From positions 1 to 5,541 of the forward strand of contig JAKOUL010000065.1 in assembly GCA_029776735.1 (NCBI GenBank): 5,541 nucleotides of DNA, given 5' to 3'. Positions 1 to 5,424 of the stretch are shown here, piece by piece; the stretch's first letter is position 1; every line of letters begins with the position of its first letter. The notes beneath the pieces were generated by a model. It had not been told where the DNA came from, did no database searches, and saw only the letters and a list, made by a program, of their open reading frames with translations. The stretch is from Dictyoglomota bacterium (GTDB lineage Bacteria > Dictyoglomota > Dictyoglomia > Dictyoglomales > Dictyoglomaceae). A program made the translations under genes and the position numbers.

Positions 1-334
1 GGAACTCCCTGTAAATAAAGCAATTGTGGGAAAGAATATTTTTGCCCATGAGTCTGGTATTCATGCTGATGGAGTAATAAAATACCCAAAAACTTATGAA
101 GTATTCACTCCCGAAGAAGTGGGAGGAGAGAGACAAATTGTCATCGGAAAGCATTCTGGAACTCATGCTCTTATAAGAAAATTCCAAGAATATGCAATTC
201 AGCTCTCTGAAGAAGATGCTCAAGAATTACTTAAAAGAGTAAGGGAATTAGCGGTGGAGCTTAAGAGACCTCTCTTTGATAAAGAACTTATGTATTTGTA
301 CCAAGACTACCTAAAAGAAAAGGGAGGAAAATAA
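1..334 (+). CDS. 2-isopropylmalate/homocitrate synthase family protein, C-terminal part (5' end outside window)
   Basis: The frame is open from base 2, so the gene begins upstream of the window; about 110 C-terminal residues are present. Enzymes of this family condense acetyl-CoA with a 2-oxoacid (2-oxoisovalerate in leucine synthesis, 2-oxoglutarate in the homocitrate route) on a metal-dependent TIM barrel. Seen here are the family motif HESGIHADG (47-73), with histidines of the active-site region, and the GKHSG motif (146-160). Only about 57 residues follow GKHSG, ending in a helical Lys/Glu-rich tail. Standard LeuA carries a roughly 110-residue regulatory domain after this region, so the protein resembles the short NifV/homocitrate synthase or AksA form and probably lacks leucine feedback control through that domain. 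It precedes the aconitase-type large subunit by 12 nt. HESGIH argues against a citramalate synthase, but the substrate cannot be decided from this fragment. The family call is firm; homocitrate versus isopropylmalate synthase is open. Confidence 0.9.
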   Translation, partial: ELPVNKAIVGKNIFAHESGIHADGVIKYPKTYEVFTPEEVGGERQIVIGKHSGTHALIRKFQEYAIQLSEEDAQELLKRVRELAVELKRPLFDKELMYLYQDYLKEKGGK

Positions 335-346
335 GGAGTATAAAGT

Positions 347-1600
347 ATGGGAAAAACTATCTCAGAAAAAATCTTTTCTATTCATACAGGTAAAGATGTA
401 AAAACAGGGGATCTTGTTATTGCTAAAATAGATGCCCTCATGGGACAAGATGGAACTTCTCCTCTTGCTATAAAGGTGTTCAGTGAGTTAGGAGGGGAAA
501 AAGTCGTAAATGCTGAAAAAGTTCTATTAGTAATGGATCATTCTGTGCCACCCCCTAATGAAGGAGTAGCTAATTTACACAAATTAATGCGAGAATTTGC
601 AGAAAAATATGGTACACAAATCACTGAATTTGGAGAAGGTGTATGCCATCAAGTCTTCATGGAAAGAGGGCTTGCAACACCAGGAAGTTTAGTAATAGGT
701 GCCGATTCTCACACCTGTACATATGGGGTTTTGAATTGCTTTTCTACAGGCGTAGGTTCCAGTGAACTTGCAGCTGCTATGTACACAGGGAAATTGTGGT
801 TTAAAGTTCCAAGCACAGTAAAAATTAATCTAAACGGAAAGCTTCCTAAGGGGGTAACTGCAAAGGATGTGGTACTTTTCCTAATAGGACACTTTAAAGC
901 AGACGGGCTTACTTATAAGGCTATTGAATTTGATGGAGAGATTATTAAAGAACTCTCTATGGATGGGAGAGCAACTATTACTAACATGGCTGTAGAGATG
1001 GGAGCTAAAGCTGGAATAATGCCTTTTGATGAAAAAATAAGAGAATTTTTTGAAAAGATAGGATATCCTCAAAAGAATGGCATCTCTGCGGATCCTGATG
1101 CGGAATACGAAGCAGTATATAACTTTGACCTTTCTAATTTGGAGCCTCAAGTTGCCATGCCTCATACTGTAGATAATGTATCTCCCATATCTAAAATAGA
1201 TAAGACCAAAATTAATGAGGCTTATATAGGAACATGTACCAATGGAAGATTAGAGGATTTCAGACTTGCTGCAGCTTTACTAAAAGGGAGAAAAATAGCC
1301 CAAAATGTAAAAATGATCGTAGCTCCTGCATCAAAAAGAATCTTGATGCAGGCTTTAAAAGAAGGACTTATTGATATTTTCTTAGATGCAGGAGCAGTGG
1401 TAGTAAATCCAGGATGTGGTCCATGTGTAGGAACCCATCAGGGAATTCCCGCTGATGAAGAAAATGTTATCTCCACCGCCAATAGAAACTTCAAGGGGAG
1501 AATGGGAAATAACAAAGCATTTATATACTTAGCTTCTCCTCTCACAGTAGCAGCCTCAGCAATTAAAGGAGAAATTACTGATCCAAGAGAATTGCTATAA
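347..1600 (+). CDS. leuC: 3-isopropylmalate dehydratase / homoaconitase large subunit (archaeal-type LeuC/HacA)
   Basis: This is the catalytic large subunit of a two-subunit aconitase-family hydro-lyase. With the next gene it should isomerise a 2-hydroxyacid to a 3-hydroxyacid through an unsaturated intermediate, using a [4Fe-4S] cluster in the cytoplasm. At 417 residues it matches the short archaeal/thermophile LeuC-HacA form, not the roughly 465-residue E. coli-type LeuC. Visible signatures are the GADSHTCTYG block (Asp120-Ser121-His122), the TCTNGR block with cluster ligand Cys297, and PGCGPC with ligands Cys357 and Cys360; all three ligands are present. The glycine-rich NRNFKGRMGN segment near the C-terminus is also typical. 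The start at 347 has AAGGAG at 333-338, 8 nt upstream and overlapping the stop of the preceding gene. The family covers isopropylmalate isomerase, homoaconitase and relatives such as 2,3-dimethylmalate dehydratase. Sequence alone does not choose among them, so the symbol marks the family, not a proven leucine role. Confidence 0.93.
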   Translation: MGKTISEKIFSIHTGKDVKTGDLVIAKIDALMGQDGTSPLAIKVFSELGGEKVVNAEKVLLVMDHSVPPPNEGVANLHKLMREFAEKYGTQITEFGEGVCHQVFMERGLATPGSLVIGADSHTCTYGVLNCFSTGVGSSELAAAMYTGKLWFKVPSTVKINLNGKLPKGVTAKDVVLFLIGHFKADGLTYKAIEFDGEIIKELSMDGRATITNMAVEMGAKAGIMPFDEKIREFFEKIGYPQKNGISADPDAEYEAVYNFDLSNLEPQVAMPHTVDNVSPISKIDKTKINEAYIGTCTNGRLEDFRLAAALLKGRKIAQNVKMIVAPASKRILMQALKEGLIDIFLDAGAVVVNPGCGPCVGTHQGIPADEENVISTANRNFKGRMGNNKAFIYLASPLTVAASAIKGEITDPRELL

Positions 1601-1614
1601 AGGAGGAATTAAAA

Positions 1615-2115
1615 ATGATTATAAAAGGAAAAGTCCATAAATTTGGTGATGATATAAATACTGATTATATTATTTCCGGCAAATATAAATTTAAATCATT
1701 AGATTTTGTGGAGATGTCAAAGCATCTATTTGAGGATTTAGATCCAAATTTCTATAAGAAGATAACCCCTGGAGATATCATTGTGGCAGGAAAAAACTTT
1801 GGATGCGGATCTTCCCGAGAACAAGCTCCATTAGTAATAAAATATGCAGGGATAGGGCTTGTAATTGCCAAGAGTTTTGCAAGGATATTTTATAGGAATT
1901 CCATAAATGTAGGACTTCCCTTACTTGAAGCAGATACCGATGAGATTGATGATGGAGATGAATTGGAGGTAGATCTTTTCCAAGGGAAAATTTATAATAA
2001 AACAAAAGATAAAATTATTTACTCAAAGAGTACTTTTCCTGAGATAATGGTAAATATCTTACAAGCAGGAGGCTTAGTGGAATATTTAAAAAAAGAAGGA
2101 GACTTCAAGATTTGA
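1615..2115 (+). CDS. leuD: 3-isopropylmalate dehydratase / homoaconitase small subunit (LeuD/HacB)
   Basis: This is the swivelling small subunit that completes the active site with the large subunit encoded 14 nt upstream. At 166 residues it has the normal archaeal-type LeuD length. Motifs seen are GDDINTD (11-17), the nest loop GCGSSREQA (63-71) with the serine/arginine residues that bind substrate carboxylates, and [16 protein letters not shown], a family hallmark. As I recall it, the sequence aligns without gaps at the N-terminus to the Methanocaldococcus jannaschii homoaconitase small subunit MJ1271, where residues 26-27 of a flexible loop (YLRT) set substrate choice; isopropylmalate isomerases there carry YLV(Y/M). 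Here the loop is Tyr24-Lys25-Phe26-Lys27, matching neither. The start is well set by AGGAGG at 1601-1606, 8 nt before ATG. The stop TGA directly abuts the ATG of the next gene. The family is certain; the substrate is not. Confidence 0.93.
   Translation: MIIKGKVHKFGDDINTDYIISGKYKFKSLDFVEMSKHLFEDLDPNFYKKITPGDIIVAGKNFGCGSSREQAPLVIKYAGIGLVIAKSFARIFYRNSINVGLPLLEADTDEIDDGDELEVDLFQGKIYNKTKDKIIYSKSTFPEIMVNILQAGGLVEYLKKEGDFKI
2095..2101 (+). promoter_or_regulatory. distant ribosome binding site for the alcohol dehydrogenase gene
   Basis: GAAGGAG lies inside the last codons of the small-subunit gene, 14 nt before the ATG at 2116. That is longer than the 6-8 nt spacing of the other clear sites in this window. 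Because the upstream stop codon (2113-2115) touches the ATG, ribosomes ending the upstream gene probably help start this one. Confidence 0.5.
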
Positions 2116-3264
2116 ATGTATAATTTCTCTTTTTACTTTCCCACTAAGGTAAAATTTGGCGTAGGACTCTGGGAGAAAATTCCCGAAGAGTCCTATTTTT
2201 TGGGAAGAAAAATATTGTTAGTAACTGGAAAGAAACACTTAAAAGAGACTGGAATTTTATCTAATTTAGGAAAAACCTTTAACAATTACCCTATAGACCT
2301 TTATATCTTTGATGAGGTTCCACCAGAACCCCCATATTATGTGGTAGATCAAGGAGCGGAATTTGCAAAAATGAAGGATATAGAGTTAATTATAGGGATT
2401 GGTGGAGGAAGTGCTTTAGATGTTGCAAAGGCTATCTCTGTAAAGGTAAATCTTACAGGTTCCATATGGTATTATGTGGGAGATAATAGCGAAAAAATAA
2501 CAGTAAAAGGTCTACCTACAATCTTAGTGCCTACCACAGCTGGAACAGCCAGTGAAGTTACAAAAATCTCAGTATTAATTAACCCTGAGACAAAGGAAAA
2601 ACTCAGCGTCAACAATGATAATTTATATGCTACTTTAGCAATAGTTGATCCTTATCTTACACTATCTCTTCCAAAGGACGTTACTGCCAGAAGTGGAATA
2701 GACGCCTTTATTCACTCTTTAGAATCCTATCTTTCCAAGAATAGTAATATCCTAACTGAACCTATCTCTCTCACTGCTTTAAGGCTTATATACAAATATC
2801 TGCCAAGGGTCTATGAAGATGGTGATCGTTTAGATTTAAGAGAGAAAGTTCTTTATGCCAGTACCATAAGTGGAATCGCTTTTACTCAAACAGGACTTGG
2901 AGGAATTCACGCCATTGCCCACCCTATAGGAGTATTTGCTAATATTCCTCATGGACTTGCTTGTGCCTTAGTAACTTTACCTGTTCTTGAATATAATCTG
3001 GATATATTATCCCGAGAGAAAATCTCCGCCCTTAGTAGATCTGTAGGTGTTTACTCTATGAGATCTGCCAAAGAAAAAATTCTAACAAAAATAGAAGAAT
3101 TTTTTAAGAGTTTAGGAATAACCTTAGGACTAAAAAACTACGGCATAGATAAAAGTATGCTCCCTATAATTGCAAAAGAAGCTGCAAAAATGGGAGCTTA
3201 TAAAACTAATCCAAGAACCTTAACCTATGAAGCAGTAATTGCTATACTTCAAAAGGCTTGGTAA
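2116..3264 (+). CDS. iron-containing alcohol dehydrogenase (group III ADH)
   Basis: This is a 382-residue NAD(P)-dependent, metal-requiring dehydrogenase of the FucO/AdhB/butanol dehydrogenase superfamily, cytoplasmic, interconverting an alcohol and an aldehyde or ketone. The start reads MYNFSFYFPTKVKFG, the usual opening of this family. GGGS at 96-99, in the IGIGGGSALDVAKA block, is the dinucleotide-binding loop; VPTTAGTASEVT (138-149) follows. The metal ligands are all present: Asp196 and His200 in GIDAFIHSLESY, His265 in GIHAIAHPIG, and His279 in IPHG, plus His269, usually involved in catalysis. The gene begins with no gap after the small-subunit stop, so it belongs to the chain-elongation operon. 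In a leucine or lysine pathway a LeuB-type beta-decarboxylating dehydrogenase would be expected here, and this family does not do that reaction; the enzyme may reduce an aldehyde derived from the pathway's 2-oxoacid or act separately. The substrate cannot be read from sequence. Confidence 0.93.
   Translation: MYNFSFYFPTKVKFGVGLWEKIPEESYFLGRKILLVTGKKHLKETGILSNLGKTFNNYPIDLYIFDEVPPEPPYYVVDQGAEFAKMKDIELIIGIGGGSALDVAKAISVKVNLTGSIWYYVGDNSEKITVKGLPTILVPTTAGTASEVTKISVLINPETKEKLSVNNDNLYATLAIVDPYLTLSLPKDVTARSGIDAFIHSLESYLSKNSNILTEPISLTALRLIYKYLPRVYEDGDRLDLREKVLYASTISGIAFTQTGLGGIHAIAHPIGVFANIPHGLACALVTLPVLEYNLDILSREKISALSRSVGVYSMRSAKEKILTKIEEFFKSLGITLGLKNYGIDKSMLPIIAKEAAKMGAYKTNPRTLTYEAVIAILQKAW
3249..3264. 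other. tail-to-tail overlap of two convergent genes
   Basis: The last 16 nt of the plus-strand alcohol dehydrogenase gene and the last 16 nt of the minus-strand beta-helix gene are the same bases. The dehydrogenase stop TAA is at 3262-3264 and the beta-helix stop TGA is the complement of 3249-3251. No stem followed by a U-run is visible on either strand nearby, so each operon's transcript probably runs into the other's coding sequence. Confidence 0.85.
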
Positions 3265-3938
3265 TTTTTCCTATCTACAATCTCTAAAACTGGCTTAAAT
3301 TTTACAATAGATCTATCTGGAATATAGCCTCTAACTGCTACATTAGGATATATAAGTACTTCTTTCCCAATAATAGATCCAGGATTTAATACTGAATTAC
3401 AACCTGTCTCACTATCATCACCAATGATAGCTCCCAATTTTCTCAAACCTGTATCATAAACTTTTCCGTCTATTGAAACCTTAACAGTAGATTCATTGAT
3501 GATCTTTAAATTGGATATCTTTGTCCCTGCACCTAAGTTTACTTTATGTCCAAGAATACTATCTCCCACATAATTAAAGTGTGGAGCTTTTGCACCAGAA
3601 AGAAGAATACTATTTTTAACCTCACTACAATGACCTACCACAGAATTATCTCCAACATAAACATTCCCTCTTATATAAGCACCCTCTCTTATCTCACAAT
3701 TTCTTCCAATGTAAGCAGGACCTTTAATATAAACATGAGGCTCTACAATTGTCCCTTCTCCTATGAAAACGGGACCCTCAACAAAAACTCCACCTTTTAA
3801 AACACCACAAACCTCTGGCTTTACATACTCATGTAAAAAATCATGGAGTTTTAAAAGAGCTTCCCATACAAAATTTATACTCTCAAAAAGTTCCTTTTCA
3901 AAATCCCCAAGTTCAAAAAAATCCTCTGGTTTAAGCAT
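3249..3938 (-). CDS. left-handed beta-helix (hexapeptide repeat) protein, GlmU acetyltransferase-like, no nucleotidyltransferase domain
   Basis: With the chosen start the protein has 229 residues. Residues 1-40 form an acidic, aromatic helical segment (MLKPEDFFELGDF onward). From about 45 to 215 there are hexapeptide repeats with the isoleucine/valine-G-x pattern of a left-handed beta helix, for example GPVFIGEGTIVEP, GPAYIGRNCEI and GNVYVGDNSVVG. The block APHFNYVGD, with His120, followed by NLGAGT, matches the acetyltransferase active-site region of GlmU, whose catalytic histidine lies in the equivalent GHLTYLGD. The uridylyltransferase half of GlmU is absent. This suggests a sugar-phosphate acyltransferase, perhaps paired with a separate nucleotidyltransferase elsewhere; the substrate is unknown. 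ATG at 3938 is chosen because AGGAGG (3950-3945) sits 6 nt upstream; the ATG at 3959 would add seven residues, overlap metF and lack such a site. It is the last gene of the folD-metV-metF string, 14 nt after metF. Confidence 0.82.
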   Translation of the reverse strand: MLKPEDFFELGDFEKELFESINFVWEALLKLHDFLHEYVKPEVCGVLKGGVFVEGPVFIGEGTIVEPHVYIKGPAYIGRNCEIREGAYIRGNVYVGDNSVVGHCSEVKNSILLSGAKAPHFNYVGDSILGHKVNLGAGTKISNLKIINESTVKVSIDGKVYDTGLRKLGAIIGDDSETGCNSVLNPGSIIGKEVLIYPNVAVRGYIPDRSIVKFKPVLEIVDRKNYQAF

Positions 3939-3944
3939 AAAATC

Positions 3945-3950
3945 CCTCCT
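3945..3950 (-). promoter_or_regulatory. strong ribosome binding site deciding the start of the beta-helix gene
   Basis: On the minus strand AAAGGAGGG lies between the metF stop and an ATG at 3938, with a 6-nt spacer after AGGAGG. It favours that ATG over the upstream in-frame ATG at 3959, for which the site would lie inside the coding region. Confidence 0.85.
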
Positions 3951-3952
3951 TT

Positions 3953-4819
3953 TTACCATCCTAATATATTTAAAACTTCAAGAATATCCTTTGGTCTTGA
4001 TGCTAAAAAATGTACACCATCAAGAAGCTTACTTTCTTTTATCTTTTGGCAAAGTTCTGCACAAATTTCTATTCCAGTCCTTCTTACATCAGTACTTTTT
4101 TCAATTTTTTCAATAACAATCTTTGGTATTTCAACCCCTGGTACACTGTTCAACATATAATTCATCATCTGAAGAGACTTAAATACGGTAACTCCAGCTA
4201 AAATCTTTATATCTTTCCCCACCTTTTCTCTAACTTCCTCTATAAGAGGAAGAGAGAAAAATAGCTGCGACTGGAAAAATTCAGCACCTACCATATGCTT
4301 CTTTTTAAGCTTCCATATTTCTAAATCCAAAGGTTTTAGATTTGGGTTAAATACTGCACCTAAGAAAAATTCAGGACTTTTATTTAATTTTTTACCAGAA
4401 AAATCCTCGCCTTCTTCTAATCTTTTAGCAAGTACCAAAATGTTTACTGTATCCAGATCAAAAACTGGCTTTGCACTTTTAGCTATTCCTGTAGTAGTAT
4501 AATCTCCTGTAAGCACAAGAACATTGTTAATTCCAAGAGCCGAAGCACTTAGAAGCTCTCCAGAAATAGCAACTCTATTCCTATCCCTTGCAGTAATCTG
4601 AAAGATGGGTTCTACACCTTCTCTTAAAAGAAGATAACTTCCCACGAGAGATGTTATTCTTACCCCTACATTCTGAAAATCTGTAACATTTACTGCATCA
4701 ATTCTATCTTTTAAAAGAAGCGTTTTTTCTATAAAAGAAGAGATATCCACCCCTCTTGGTGGGGTGACTTCTGCTGTTACAACAAATTTTCCGGCTCTAA
4801 TCTTTTCTTCAAAATTCAT
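3953..4819 (-). CDS. metF: methylenetetrahydrofolate reductase catalytic subunit
   Basis: This 288-residue TIM-barrel protein is expected to reduce 5,10-methylene-THF to 5-methyl-THF with a flavin cofactor. Seen are the N-terminal VTAEVTPPRG segment with Glu17, equivalent to the catalytic glutamate of the E. coli MetF FEFFPP motif; PIFQITARDRNR (71-82), matching the strand-helix around the substrate/FAD site; LVLTGDY (101-107), the flavin-binding LxGD motif; and GAEFFQSQLFF (178-188), where Gln185 corresponds to a folate-contacting glutamine of the family. The length fits a MetF without a eukaryotic regulatory domain. Its ATG shares four bases (ATGA, 4816-4819) with the metV stop and no clear ribosome site precedes it, so it is probably translated by re-initiation and made in a fixed ratio to MetV. 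In acetogen-type enzymes MetF and MetV form a complex, with electrons arriving through MetV or further partners rather than directly from NADH. I infer the same here. Confidence 0.92.
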   Translation of the reverse strand: MNFEEKIRAGKFVVTAEVTPPRGVDISSFIEKTLLLKDRIDAVNVTDFQNVGVRITSLVGSYLLLREGVEPIFQITARDRNRVAISGELLSASALGINNVLVLTGDYTTTGIAKSAKPVFDLDTVNILVLAKRLEEGEDFSGKKLNKSPEFFLGAVFNPNLKPLDLEIWKLKKKHMVGAEFFQSQLFFSLPLIEEVREKVGKDIKILAGVTVFKSLQMMNYMLNSVPGVEIPKIVIEKIEKSTDVRRTGIEICAELCQKIKESKLLDGVHFLASRPKDILEVLNILGW

Positions 4820-5424
4820 TCTTGAAGAAGTATCTTACTAAAATCTTTAGGAGGAATAACTCTTAAAAAGTTATCTTCAGTAAACTTTTTAGTTTTATAA
4901 AGAATTATCCAAGGGCACAATCTATCATAAACCTCACAAATTCCATATTTAGACCCTCCACATGGTCCATTTCGCATCTTCTTAGGACATAACTTCTCCA
5001 TACATAAATTTCCTGTCCAAGAAATCCAGCACTCTCCACAGGCAGAACATAATCTTGCAAAACTTCCAAGACTCCTTCCAGGCTCAATCTTTAAAGTATT
5101 AGTAGCCGTAACTACAGGCTTATTCAGATAATTAGGAAGTATCTGAGGAAATCCCCCACAAGTAAAAGTTATTATACTTTCAGCTCTCTCTAAGTTTTCT
5201 TTCTCTTCCTTAAGAATATCTTTAAGAGCTCCCACATTACACCCTTCTTTAGTAAGATTATACATACCTACAATTTCTAAGCCAAAATCTTCTAAATAAG
5301 GAAAAACCTTTCTATTCTTCTCTTCTATATCTAAAAAACCACAATTATCACATGAGAAGATAAAAACCTTATTTCCTTTTAAAAAAATCCTAACCTCTTC
5401 TTTAGATTTAATCTCCAGTCTCAT
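4816..5424 (-). CDS. metV: MetV-type methylenetetrahydrofolate reductase partner, Cys-rich metal/Fe-S protein
   Basis: This 202-residue protein has two parts. Residues 1 to about 115 form an alpha/beta domain with CDNC (25-28) and further cysteines at 62 and 89, the latter in TFTCGGFPQ. The C-terminal part holds CSACGEC (126-132), then Cys141, Cys146, Cys155 in NGPCGG, Cys163 and Cys170. That C-terminal pattern, with NGPCGGS and a CPW end, is typical of the MTHFR C-terminal/MetV family found beside metF in acetogens and other anaerobes and fused to MetF in some bacteria. The twelve cysteines are consistent with iron-sulfur and/or zinc sites; which ones bind what cannot be told from sequence. 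The role is inferred as electron transfer to, and complex formation with, the MetF flavin subunit. The ATG at 5424 lies inside the end of folD, 17 nt before its stop is complete, with only a poor purine-rich site upstream (AAGGCGG at a distance), suggesting translational coupling. No other Met occurs before residue 54. Confidence 0.88.
   Translation of the reverse strand: MRLEIKSKEEVRIFLKGNKVFIFSCDNCGFLDIEEKNRKVFPYLEDFGLEIVGMYNLTKEGCNVGALKDILKEEKENLERAESIITFTCGGFPQILPNYLNKPVVTATNTLKIEPGRSLGSFARLCSACGECWISWTGNLCMEKLCPKKMRNGPCGGSKYGICEVYDRLCPWIILYKTKKFTEDNFLRVIPPKDFSKILLQE

Noticed and set aside
335..346. Possible internal promoter between the synthase and LeuC genes.
   Set aside because: The gap is 12 nt and is filled by the ribosome site; no -35/-10 pair can be supported.
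881..1165. Open frame on the minus strand opposite the LeuC gene.
   Set aside because: It is antisense to a well-conserved gene, has no ribosome site or recognisable domain, and its composition (runs of Ser/Phe/Tyr/Arg) looks like a reverse-frame shadow.
1778..2005. Open frame on the minus strand opposite the LeuD gene.
   Set aside because: It lies wholly within the conserved small-subunit gene and has low-complexity Leu/His/Ser content and no family motif.
3235..3256. Imperfect inverted repeat GAAG...CTTC at the convergent junction, considered as a bidirectional terminator.
   Set aside because: Only about four base pairs are firm, the stem is A/T-rich and no adjacent U-run follows on either strand.
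3546..4201. Three overlapping plus-strand open frames (3546-3800, 3763-4116, 4010-4201) opposite the beta-helix and metF genes.
   Set aside because: All are antisense to genes with clear family motifs and have Ser/Thr/Lys/Phe-rich composition with no domain or credible ribosome site.
4748..4766. Short inverted repeat CACCCC / GGGGTG with a 7-nt loop near the 5' end of metF, considered as a translation-control hairpin.
   Set aside because: It encodes the conserved TPPRGV segment of the MetF N-terminus, so codon content explains it; the stem is only 6 bp and there is no U-run.
4905..5087. Second minus-strand frame inside metV.
   Set aside because: It lies within the Cys-rich coding region in another frame, and the MetV frame carries the conserved motifs.
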